From Alphaproteobacteria bacterium (lineage in GTDB: Bacteria > Pseudomonadota > Alphaproteobacteria > UBA3830), in assembly GCA_025998735.1 (NCBI GenBank), contig BNWJ01000003.1, forward strand, positions 1 to 49,445: a DNA stretch of 49,445 bases, written 5' to 3'. The position numbers and the translations under genes are program-made. Below are positions 16,474 through 24,470 of the stretch, in pieces. Every line of letters begins with the position of its first letter. Positions within the stretch are counted from its first letter, which is position 1. Under the pieces are notes generated by a model that saw nothing but the letters and a program-made list of their open reading frames with translations, did no database searches and was not told the DNA's origin.

Positions 16474-16615
16474 TTAAATTTTTAGATTAGATATTCTTGG
16501 GAAGTGCTTCAGGTTATTGGTTACCAGAACTGCATCAACCGAGATGGCGCAGGACGCAATAAGCATGTCCATATTTCCAATTGGCGCTCCATCTTTTTCT
16601 AGCTCGTTTTTTATC
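16474..16615 (-). pseudogene. VapC-type PIN toxin, C-terminal fragment
   Basis: The minus strand reads NELEKDGAPIGNMDMLIASCAISVDAVLVTNNLKHF in three pieces of the classic VapC C-terminus (IGxxDxLIA, VTNNxxHF), then PRISNLKI and a stop. The 5' part is gone; the break is the TTATC junction of the element at 16611. Bases 16430-16465 carry a piece of palindromic element (GTGCCATTAACGCGCATGTG). Confidence 0.8.
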
Positions 16616-16908
16616 CCCCGCGCCGTAAAATCACCTCGTTCACGTGGTGGATATAAGGCGCCCTCGGCTCTTTTCTTTTTCCGACATTTCTGCTATATAT
16701 TGCATTGGCGGCAAGGCAGCGAGCACGTGCCGCGCTGGCACTAGCAAACGGGTCCAGCGTCACGCTGGTTCGTCACCGTAATATTCCCTATGACGGGAAT
16801 ATTACAGCGAAAACCAAGCTTTTCCCTTGGGGCAGTCTCAGTGAAGCAGAAACCATCCGGGCTCTTGGAGCTTAGGAATCCTCGTCCTTTAGGGCGGGGA
16901 GGATGTCA
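16611..16908 (+). mobile_element. IS200/IS605-derived non-autonomous element, copy 4
   Basis: TTATC, then a hybrid left hairpin (GTAAAATCACC against GGTGGATATAAGG), CCAGCGTCACGCTGG, the inner hairpin in AATATT form, and right end TTTAGGGCGGGGAGGATGTCA. It cuts a vapC fragment on the left and touches the primase stop codon on the right. Confidence 0.85.
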
Positions 16909-19185
16909 TTAAAAACCATTACTGTTAGTTCCCGGCATCTTACTTCCGCTTCCGCTATCTTCATTGTCAAATAAATCGTATCTGCTGTGGTATTTGTAGA
17001 ATAAGCTTTCCCCAATTGCTCCGTTTCTATTCTTCAGAATAAGTAGCTCTATTTCTCGTGGACTTTTACACATCGCTTCCCGAATTGCATCTCTTTTTTT
17101 GTTAATCTTGTTTTCTCCACTATCAAAAACTGCATTATCTCCAAAGCATTTTAGTTGGAGACCAATAACCACATCAGCGGTATATTCGATGCCTCCGCTC
17201 TCCTTGAACGATTCGAGAGACACCGGAAGCATGTAATTTCCTCTGCTTAAGGACGACACAACAAACACTGGAATTTGATAGTCATCAGAAAACTGCTTCA
17301 ATTTTGTTACAATGCTATCTATTTCCTCTCTTCTCTGAGGTTCCTTCCTTCCGTTTGCATCAACCTTCAATATTTGAAGATAATCGACAAATACCACAAC
17401 GGGTTCTCCCGAATTTTGCTCAATGAATCGTCCGGTGCATTTGATCAGTTCTTCGACAGTATATCCAAACTTAGGATCCATGGTATGTAAATTACCTTTA
17501 GTGAGATTTTTGTATCTTTCCGTACCGCCATCGATCCGATCTTTCTTCTCACCTTTCCTTACTTCAAGTGCAGATATTGCATTACTGGAATTTCCCCTTG
17601 CGATTTCCCTAGCTATTCCTCGACTTACCATTTGGAATCGACTCATCTCTAGACTGAAAAACAGGACTTTAACTCCGAGAGAGGCCATATGACATGCCAC
17701 TTGATGACAGAACGTTGTTTTCCCAAGACTTGTTGACGCTCCTATTAGGTGCAATCCAGGAAACACTCCTCCACCAAGACGAGTATCCAGTAAACCAAAG
17801 CCAGTCTTGATATTCTTACACTCCTTGAATTGAGTTTGGTCTTTGAGAAAGATTTTCTCTAGGTACAAAGTATCACTAATAAACTCATTTGCGATGGATT
17901 GCTCATCGACAACTCTATTTAAGACAATGGATAGCCCTTCAGGATTTTTAACCAACGCTTCATTTGCATCCTTGTATCCAAGCCCTTCAGTTAGATTCTT
18001 CACAACACATCGAATCCCCATGTTCAGAAGTTCATCTCTTAATTTTGTTGATCTTGCTTTTCCTGCCTCATCATTGTCCAAAGCTATTATCAAAGTCGAT
18101 TTGGTAGGCTTAGACTGCAATTGTTCCATCAATGGATTGTGTGACGTACCACTTAATGCTACCGCCTTGAATCCGAGTTGCTCTATGCTGATTGCATCAA
18201 GCGAACCTTCTACGATAAACACGGTTTTATTACCATCGCTGTACAGAGAATCGCAATTGAACACAGGTTCGAGCCCAGCTTCTCTTTGTGATGGCTTATG
18301 AAATTCTTTCCCATCAATGGTTCTGGCAATGTAGTACGCACAATCATTTCCATAGGGGATAACTATAGATGGTTCTTCTTTTTGCAATCTTGGTTGCCAA
18401 TGTCTTTCATCATAGCCAATTTGGAATCGCAAAATAGTTTCTTCTGTTAGTCCTCTACTCAGTAAATATTTCATAGCTTTCTTGGCGTTCTTTAGATTCC
18501 GCTGCCACTTAGCAATGTCGTTGCTGTAGTCATGCCTTACGATAGACTCTTCAGCATTGCCCTCAACTAAGTCCGTATTTTGCATAGCCGTATTTTGCGT
18601 TTTAATGGAGGCTACAGCAACGTTGGAAGATTTTTGGTGTTCTAACTCACAAAAAGCATCTGACGCTGTTCTGCGGCCATCCTGGTAGCTTTTGCGATGT
18701 GTCTCACAATCACTAAACTCCTCAGCATTGCCCTCAACTAAGTCCGTATTTTGCATGGCCGTATTTTGCGTTTTAATGGAGGCTACAGCAACATTGGAAG
18801 ATTTTTGGTGTTCTAACTCACAAAAAGCATCTGACGCTGTTCTGCGGCCATCCTGGTAGCTTTTGCGATGTGCCTCACAATCACTTGTCGGCGCTACTTC
18901 TCCCAGAAGCTCGTATGTTTTTGCAACAACCTCTAGAAAATCAGCATTTGCATTTATTCCATCCATCGCTGCCACCAGGTTGAAGATGTCTCCGCTGTTT
19001 CCACAAGCAAAGCAATGGAACACCTCGCCTTCGATCGAGAATGCTGATGTGCCGTTCTTGTGCGAGCCTGAGCCGCATATGGGGCATATCCATTGCTTTT
19101 TCGTTCTGTCCTTCCTCAAGCCCATTTTTGATGGCACTTGTGCTAGTAAGCTTCTTAGACGCAGCCGTTCGTTATCTTCAACCAT
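16909..19185 (-). CDS. Primase-helicase, phage/plasmid type (CHC2 zinc finger, Toprim, DnaB-like ATPase)
   Basis: This 758-aa protein joins a zinc finger (CPIC at 34-37 and CFACG about 22 residues on), a Toprim domain (VFIVEGSLDAISI, then LIIALDNDEAG) and a RecA/DnaB-type helicase (GASTSLGKTTFCHQVA Walker A, VVVFVDYLQIL Walker B, SSLSRG). The layout is that of T7 gp4-like replicative primase-helicases of phages and plasmids. Between zinc finger and Toprim lies a linker in which 57 residues are duplicated in tandem. It sits beside direct repeats and a Rep-like gene, so it probably replicates this replicon. The stop touches an inserted element. Confidence 0.92.
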   Translation of the reverse strand: MVEDNERLRLRSLLAQVPSKMGLRKDRTKKQWICPICGSGSHKNGTSAFSIEGEVFHCFACGNSGDIFNLVAAMDGINANADFLEVVAKTYELLGEVAPTSDCEAHRKSYQDGRRTASDAFCELEHQKSSNVAVASIKTQNTAMQNTDLVEGNAEEFSDCETHRKSYQDGRRTASDAFCELEHQKSSNVAVASIKTQNTAMQNTDLVEGNAEESIVRHDYSNDIAKWQRNLKNAKKAMKYLLSRGLTEETILRFQIGYDERHWQPRLQKEEPSIVIPYGNDCAYYIARTIDGKEFHKPSQREAGLEPVFNCDSLYSDGNKTVFIVEGSLDAISIEQLGFKAVALSGTSHNPLMEQLQSKPTKSTLIIALDNDEAGKARSTKLRDELLNMGIRCVVKNLTEGLGYKDANEALVKNPEGLSIVLNRVVDEQSIANEFISDTLYLEKIFLKDQTQFKECKNIKTGFGLLDTRLGGGVFPGLHLIGASTSLGKTTFCHQVACHMASLGVKVLFFSLEMSRFQMVSRGIAREIARGNSSNAISALEVRKGEKKDRIDGGTERYKNLTKGNLHTMDPKFGYTVEELIKCTGRFIEQNSGEPVVVFVDYLQILKVDANGRKEPQRREEIDSIVTKLKQFSDDYQIPVFVVSSLSRGNYMLPVSLESFKESGGIEYTADVVIGLQLKCFGDNAVFDSGENKINKKRDAIREAMCKSPREIELLILKNRNGAIGESLFYKYHSRYDLFDNEDSGSGSKMPGTNSNGF
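18551..18892. repeat. Tandem duplication of 171 bp in the primase-helicase linker
   Basis: Two 171-bp units (18551-18721 and 18722-18892) differ at only a few bases and encode SDCETHRKSYQDGRRTASDA and on twice. The frame is kept (57 residues). The near identity points to a recent event. Confidence 0.9.
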
Positions 19186-19200
19186 TCGAAACCTCCAACA

Positions 19201-19350
19201 TTTTAATCAAGCAACTGTTCCTAAATTTTAATCAAGCAACTGCTCCTAAATTTTAATCAAGCAACTGCTCCTAAATTTTAATCAAGCAACTGCTCCTAAA
19301 TTTTAATCAAGCAACTGCTCCTAAATTTTAATCAAGCAACTGCTCCTAAA
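19201..19350. repeat. Six 25-bp direct repeats (candidate iterons)
   Basis: The unit TTTTAATCAAGCAACT then GCTCCTAAA occurs six times head to tail; the first has GTTCC for GCTCC. The array lies 15 bp upstream of the primase-helicase start and 480 bp from the Rep-like gene. Spacing of 25 bp is more than two helical turns, as in plasmid iterons. Confidence 0.85.
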
Positions 19351-19393
19351 ATTTTTAAAAGCAGCTGCTACTAACTATAATAATGTTCTAGTA

Positions 19394-19470
19394 GATCGTG
19401 CCTCCTGCCAAGGTGGAGGCACGATCGCTACTAATATGATTATTATTACTAATATTAGTAAAAAAAGCGT
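19394..19470. other. Perfect hairpin and AT-rich segment between repeat arrays (candidate origin core)
   Basis: GATCGTGCCTCC (19394-19405) pairs with GGAGGCACGATC (19415-19426). Next to it 19431-19468 is almost pure A/T (ATGATTATTATTACTAATAT), with the palindrome CTAATATTAG. Such an AT-rich block beside iterons is the usual site of origin melting. I saw no clear DnaA box. Confidence 0.6.
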
Positions 19471-19510
19471 CCCCGGAATCGCCTCAGCCAGAGGCGTTTC
19501 AGGAAACAGC

Positions 19511-19594
19511 TTAAATCACTTCGCGACCTCTTTTAAATCACTTCGCGACCTCTTTTAAATCACTTCGCGACCTCTTTTAAATCACTTCGCGACA
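19511..19594. repeat. Second direct-repeat array, 22-bp unit
   Basis: The unit TTAAATCACTTCGCGACC plus TCTT occurs at 19511, 19533, 19555 and 19577; further single units are at about 19749 (diverged) and 19772. The TCGCGA core is palindromic and may be the binding site. Confidence 0.85.
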
Positions 19595-19712
19595 TTGATA
19601 AAATGGCAAGAACGCTGCTTATGAGCGCCCATCAGCCTCATTTGTTTGGCGATGGATTAAAATCTCTATTTAGACCCATGTGACTGAACGTTAGTGGTAA
19701 AACGCTGTTTCT
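19595..19712 (-). pseudogene. Duplicated 3' end of the Rep-like gene
   Basis: The minus strand encodes TFSHMGLNRDFNPSP, matching TFSHRGLNKDFKLPP at the end of the gene at 19833. In both copies the coding end is followed by a repeat unit (TCACTTCGCGACATTGA), so the duplicated block covers repeat unit plus gene end, about 190 bp. Confidence 0.75.
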
Positions 19713-19832
19713 TGGAACAGCTCTAGTTGATGTCTTCCAGAAAGTAGCTTAAGACACTTTGCGACCATTTTTAAATCACTTCGCGACATTGACAAAAGGG
19801 GAGTGCGTCTCATATAGAGCGCTTTCCGCTTA

Positions 19833-21557
19833 TTATTTTTTGGGCGGTAGCTTAAAATCTTTATTTAGACCTCTGTGACTGAATGTTAGTGGTGTCTCCA
19901 ATGTTGTTGTGGTCGGAATTCGATCTGGAATTTGGAAATCGATATAGTATCTTAATAGCTCTGTATGATTCTTTAATCCATCGTAGACTGAAGAGAAAAC
20001 TCTTTTCAGGATTACGTTTATTCTTTGTGTTGGAGTACATGTTAGTTCCGCTTCATCTAGTGTAGCTTTCAATTGCGGTATTGCCTCTATGATGGTGCTT
20101 GGGTTTATTGAAATCTCTTTCCTTTCCCTACTTTTAGGCAGTTGCCCTCCAGCTTGCTGGATTTTGATTGTTAGAAATTCTACAACCGAAACAGCATTGT
20201 GATTCTTTACCTTCGTTATTATGTCCGCATGGACTAAATGTGTATGAGAGGAAGCATGGAGCTGTTTTGTCTTTCTTTGTTTTATTTCTTTGGGGGGCTC
20301 CATTGCCTTTCTTAGCATATCGAAATACCCTACGTACATTTGTATTTTTCCAGTTTTTTGCTCAAAAGAGTTGATTGCAAGTAATTTGTAAAAGCTACCA
20401 TCATCGAACACGCCAATTAAATCGTCGAATTGAGCCAGGAGTTCGCTGGCAAGTGAGCCGGCTCTATCTCCCCTAACGTCTTTTCCTATGCGTTCGGCTA
20501 AATCTTGCTCATAGAATGTGATGTTACCTTCTGAGATGATTTCTGCTGTTTCTTTTACTATCGTGTATATTGCGTTTAGTAATGGATAATTTCTACCAGT
20601 GATGTTGTTGCCGAGTCTGAGAGATTTAATAGTAACTCTTCCTCCTTCGTTTTTTAATAGCGCTTTGTCTTCATCGGTAAGTACTCTTAGATAAGCTTTG
20701 TCGTCTGGAGTTTCAATAACTTGTGGGATTGCTGCAAGTGCACGTTCGTACCCGGAAGTAGATGGAATCGCTAATACTGTAGATATAGGGAATCTTTTTC
20801 TTTTGCTTTCGGCTCTTTTAGCTATTCTTTCTTCAATGAACGCTTTTAGTTCTTCAAAATTATCGAAAACATCTTTTCCGTCACGCTCATAGGATGTGAT
20901 GATTTCTGCGGCGAAGGAATGTAATTTGGTTTTGAATTGCCGTTTTTCTATGTGAGCATTTCTGCTTTTTGCATTTTCATATTCTTTTAGCGTAGATAGT
21001 AGTTTGGTTTCTTTTTCCCCATTTTTGGTACGTTTGTAGCCACAAGTGACATTATTATTGTCTTTGATACATTGAACTTCGAGATAGCAAATGGCATTTC
21101 CGGGCTGAAATTGGGAGTCATTAGGATCGCAATAAATGCTGCTATTATAATGAAAAAGATCTATGTATTTATCACCATCTTTTGTGCACAGCAGTTTTTT
21201 GTGGAACTCTTGGTTTATGTTGTTTGTAATGTCTCTTACCGTATTGATTTTTCCTCCGATGCATTCAGTAAGAGGATCAATTGAAATCAATTCAGGATAG
21301 TGACTTTTGGTGATTATGTAACTTCTTTTCCATTTCACAAAACGGTATTTTACGAATTCATCTGCAAGATTAGGGATCGCGATTATGCGTTCTAATAACA
21401 CTTTCTCTATCTCATTTTCTATAGTTGGCATAATTTCCATGTGTTCATCGTATGGAGCCAGCTCTAGAAGATCTATTAATTCGGATATCGATTTTGTTTC
21501 CAATCCTTCTTGCGTGTGTTTCTTATCGTTTATCATACTCTTGCTCATTGTTATCAT
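19833..21557 (-). CDS. Putative plasmid replication initiator (Rep-like)
   Basis: The 574-aa soluble protein matches no family I can name with certainty. It is called Rep-like because it lies between an ATPase and two direct-repeat arrays beside a primase-helicase, and because its own 3' end is duplicated together with one repeat unit. The region around residues 310-420 (LRLGNNITGRNYPLLNAIYTI, ITFYEQDLAERIG, ASELLAQFDDLIGV) resembles winged-helix initiator domains in pattern only. ATG 21557 overlaps the stop of the upstream ATPase (ATGA); a second ATG (MSKSM) lies three codons later. Function is inference. Confidence 0.55.
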   Translation of the reverse strand: MITMSKSMINDKKHTQEGLETKSISELIDLLELAPYDEHMEIMPTIENEIEKVLLERIIAIPNLADEFVKYRFVKWKRSYIITKSHYPELISIDPLTECIGGKINTVRDITNNINQEFHKKLLCTKDGDKYIDLFHYNSSIYCDPNDSQFQPGNAICYLEVQCIKDNNNVTCGYKRTKNGEKETKLLSTLKEYENAKSRNAHIEKRQFKTKLHSFAAEIITSYERDGKDVFDNFEELKAFIEERIAKRAESKRKRFPISTVLAIPSTSGYERALAAIPQVIETPDDKAYLRVLTDEDKALLKNEGGRVTIKSLRLGNNITGRNYPLLNAIYTIVKETAEIISEGNITFYEQDLAERIGKDVRGDRAGSLASELLAQFDDLIGVFDDGSFYKLLAINSFEQKTGKIQMYVGYFDMLRKAMEPPKEIKQRKTKQLHASSHTHLVHADIITKVKNHNAVSVVEFLTIKIQQAGGQLPKSRERKEISINPSTIIEAIPQLKATLDEAELTCTPTQRINVILKRVFSSVYDGLKNHTELLRYYIDFQIPDRIPTTTTLETPLTFSHRGLNKDFKLPPKK

Positions 21558-22735
21558 TTAACCAGCTTCTCATACCAATTGTCTTTGTGGATTACCGTGA
21601 ATTCCGACTGATATGTCTCCAGAAACAGCTTTGGAGGTTTCACCTTTGCTTTCGGGCTGTATTTGAATTCATACGCATGAAGAACGCCGTCGTATTCTTC
21701 GATGAAATCCACCTCCTGCTGTTCGTAGGTTCTCCAGAAGTAGTTGTTGGAAAATTGTTGATTATTGTTGGCTTTTTTTATTAGTTCCACAATGCAGAAA
21801 TTCTCCCATAGAGCGCCGACATCTGCTCTCATCTCCAGTGGAGCGAAAGCATTGATAATAGCGTTTCTTACTCCGAGATCGTAAAAATAGATCTTTTTGG
21901 ACTTTCTACCGACCTCATTGCGCAGGTTTCTGCTAAATGCCGTTAACTCGAAAATAATAAAGCATTTTTCCAGCAAATCGACGTACTTTATTACGGTATT
22001 AGCGCTGATTCCAAGCTTGTTAGCTAATTCATTGTATGACACTTCGTTTCCAATTTGGAGGGCAAGCGCAATCAATAAATTCAACAGAACTTTTGAGTGT
22101 CTTATGCCTTCTATCGCCAAAATATCCTTGTAGAGATATCCGTTGGTCAGATCCAGTAATTCCTTTTTGGCTTTCTCTTCTGTTTTTTCGACAACTGTCG
22201 GATAAAGTCCAAATCTCAAAATATGATCTATGATGGAACGCATTTTGATGTAGTCGTAGTTCAGCTCTCGCAAGGAAAAAGGATATAGCTTGTAATAAAA
22301 AGCCCTCCCAACTAAAGGTTCGCCTATTTTATTTGATAGATCAAAGCTGGACGATCCGGTAACGATCAATTGTACTTCCGGAATGAAATCATGAATGATC
22401 TTCAGAGTTAGTCCGATTTTATCTGCTGCTTGAGCCTCATCAATTACAACAATATCGTATCCCTGAAATATGCTCTTTAGAGCTTCAGTATTGGTTGTTT
22501 CTATGCTCATGCGCGTTTCAACATCTTCACAACTGAAATATTTCACTGTTTTGTTGCTGTTCTGAGCTAAAAGTTGTTGAACGAGAGTTGTTTTTCCTAC
22601 TCTCCTGGTTCCATATATAACCACCGTTTTATGAGCAAAGACACTCGTGCCGTTGACACTCGTGCCGTTGACACTTGTGTCGCAGAGCTCATCGTTGATA
22701 AGCCTTAGTAAATCTCTATTTTTGATTTTGCACAT
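21554..22735 (-). CDS. AAA+ ATPase with DUF4143-type C-terminus (group B, copy 1), coupled to Rep-like gene
   Basis: The 393-aa protein has Walker A GTRRVGKTT, Walker B IVVIDEAQ, sensor IVTGSSSFD, GEPLVGRA, and C-terminal QQEVDFIEEYDGVLHAYEFKYS with D and E-x-K. Before Walker A it carries TSVNGTSVNGTSV, encoded by 15-bp tandem units (ACACTCGTGCCGTTG), absent from its paralogue at 40435. Its last 130 residues are almost identical to that paralogue while the first part differs widely. The stop overlaps the Rep-like start, so both are probably one operon. Confidence 0.85.
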   Translation of the reverse strand: MCKIKNRDLLRLINDELCDTSVNGTSVNGTSVFAHKTVVIYGTRRVGKTTLVQQLLAQNSNKTVKYFSCEDVETRMSIETTNTEALKSIFQGYDIVVIDEAQAADKIGLTLKIIHDFIPEVQLIVTGSSSFDLSNKIGEPLVGRAFYYKLYPFSLRELNYDYIKMRSIIDHILRFGLYPTVVEKTEEKAKKELLDLTNGYLYKDILAIEGIRHSKVLLNLLIALALQIGNEVSYNELANKLGISANTVIKYVDLLEKCFIIFELTAFSRNLRNEVGRKSKKIYFYDLGVRNAIINAFAPLEMRADVGALWENFCIVELIKKANNNQQFSNNYFWRTYEQQEVDFIEEYDGVLHAYEFKYSPKAKVKPPKLFLETYQSEFTVIHKDNWYEKLVK

Positions 22736-22918
22736 AATATATATAATCCATTCACTTTATCGAACAGTTTGTTGCAAAAATATGCATCATACAAGTGTTT
22801 GCGACATATATGTAGCTTACAGATATAGAATGCTATTCAAAAGTAAATTGGGAAACATGTCGAAACGTTGCTCTAAACAAACGCCAAACGAAAATGATCA
22901 CTCATGCCTGTTGCTGCG

Positions 22919-23200
22919 TCACTGAAACGTTGGACGAGGTCTAACATTCTTTTCTTCTACAAGTTCTAAAAACAACTGCCTGATAAGCAACTTAATCTCA
23001 TCAGTCGATAGTCCTGTTGAAGTAGATATAATTCCAATATCCACTCCGAGATTCAAAAGATTCTTGGCTACGTTTTTGGCGCCTTCCATTTCGCCTTTTC
23101 TTTCGGCGCTTTTAACGGCGGAATTGTAATCGCGAATTCCTTTTTCCCGCATTCTTATGAACTCCTGAGCCTCAGGATCTGAATTTACGTGATCAAACAT
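22919..23200 (-). pseudogene. Spare 3' segment of the Rpn-type gene with a different tail
   Basis: The first 36 residues (MFDHVNSDPEAQEFIRMREK and on to SAERKG) are identical to residues 197-232 of the gene at 23213, with one base change in about 118. The tail then differs (GAKNVAKNLLNLGVDIGIIS ... RPRPTFQ). There is no nuclease part, so on its own it is a fragment. It may be a leftover of tandem duplication or a silent store of an alternative tail. Confidence 0.7.
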
Positions 23201-23212
23201 TTGTACTGCCTA

Positions 23213-24124
23213 CTATTTAGCATCTAGCGATTGAAGTTCCTTGATAGAAAATCCAGTCAATCTGGATATTTGCTCCAACGACAGCCCCATAGACAGAGCT
23301 TTAAGAGCCATATCTTTTGCTCCTTCCATTTTGCCTTCCATTTTGCCTTCCATTTTGCCTCTTGCTTCGCCTTCCTTTCTACCTCTTGCTTCGCCTTCCT
23401 TTCTACCTCTTGCTTCGCCTTCCTTTCTGCCTTTTCTTTCGGCGCTTTTAACGGCGGAATTGTAATCGCGAATTCCTTTTTCCCGCATTCTTATGAACTC
23501 CTGAGCTTCAGGATCTGAATTTACGTGATCAAACATTTGTACTGCCTCCTTTATTGTAGGTTCGAACTCTCCTATCTTCTTAACTGTTTCCGAATGTGGA
23601 TCTTTGAGATACTCGACCCACCACGTGATTGGACTGTCTTCCTTGAATCCACGCATTTTTCTCAATTCTATAAAGTGAATCTCCGCCATATTCGTCAAAA
23701 TTTCGTGCGTTTCATCGTCTGACATGTGGTGCGTTCGCCAAAAGCGATCATCTTTGAACAGATTTTCCTCAAGAATATTAATGCAGATCGTTTGACGTAG
23801 ATCATAGTACTCTCCACCTTTTGGGAGTTGTTGTGAATGCAGCTCAGCCCAATAAAACAAAGAACGTTTGATGAAATTCTCATCGCTTTGCCTCTGCATT
23901 TCCACATTTATCAGACGACCGTCGGAAGCTTTGGCTAGCACATCCAGGCGTACTTCTTTTCCGCAAAGATATTCCGGTGTCAGCTCTGTTTTTCGTACGG
24001 TTACATCAATTATAGGACTACCTTTGGAATCGATAATGCTATTCAGCAGATGAATCAGCATTCGCTTACTGCGCTCATTTCCAAAAACCAACTTAAATAT
24101 CAAATCTCCGGTTGCTGACCACAT
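23213..24124 (-). CDS. Rpn/YhgA-type PD-(D/E)XK nuclease (recombination-promoting nuclease family)
   Basis: The 303-aa protein begins MWSATGDLIFKLVFGNERSKRMLIHLLNS, typical of the family. D61 in VRLDVLA with E75 and Q77 in INVEMQ form the PD-(D/E)XK site. Family members cut DNA and promote RecA-independent recombination. The C-terminal third is charged and repetitive: three GRKEGEAR units (24 bp) followed by KMEG units (12 bp), then AKDMALKALSMGLSLEQISRLTGFS, a common tail motif of these proteins. Repeat number may vary by slippage. Looks intact. Confidence 0.88.
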   Translation of the reverse strand: MWSATGDLIFKLVFGNERSKRMLIHLLNSIIDSKGSPIIDVTVRKTELTPEYLCGKEVRLDVLAKASDGRLINVEMQRQSDENFIKRSLFYWAELHSQQLPKGGEYYDLRQTICINILEENLFKDDRFWRTHHMSDDETHEILTNMAEIHFIELRKMRGFKEDSPITWWVEYLKDPHSETVKKIGEFEPTIKEAVQMFDHVNSDPEAQEFIRMREKGIRDYNSAVKSAERKGRKEGEARGRKEGEARGRKEGEARGKMEGKMEGKMEGAKDMALKALSMGLSLEQISRLTGFSIKELQSLDAK

Positions 24125-24221
24125 TCACATCTCCCAAAAAATATACACATTCATTATAACACAATTGGCTCCAGAATGACAAGAAAAGCGGTTGCATTAC
24201 ACGTGTTACTTTAGATCCTGG

Positions 24222-24371
24222 GCTATTTACATGTTTTATTTGATTTTGCATGATGTGTAAATAGAATCATATTTGAAATAAATGCACGAAACGTGAAACG
24301 GGTTTAGAGGATAGTTGCGCAGTTAACGGTGTATGGTTTTTGAAAATAGCAACTATAATCTTGATGTGTTT
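24222..24371. repeat. 150-bp leader repeat, copy 2
   Basis: Nearly identical to 2141-2290 (two base changes) and again directly upstream of a Fic gene. Outside the block the flanks differ, which fixes its borders near GCTATTTACATG and GATGTGTTT. The rest of 24125-24470 holds nothing I recognise. Confidence 0.8.
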
Positions 24372-24470
24372 GTGGAGATGATGCCTTGCTGATTCTAAGT
24401 TTTCTAATTCTGCTTGAAATGGAAAAGATAATGCGCTAACCTTTCTTGTTTGGGGCGTAATAAAAAAGAT

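Noticed and set aside
19201..19594. Regular direct repeats that could suggest a CRISPR array
   Set aside because: Units of 25 and 22 bp are directly adjacent with no spacers, and no cas gene is present; plasmid iterons fit better.
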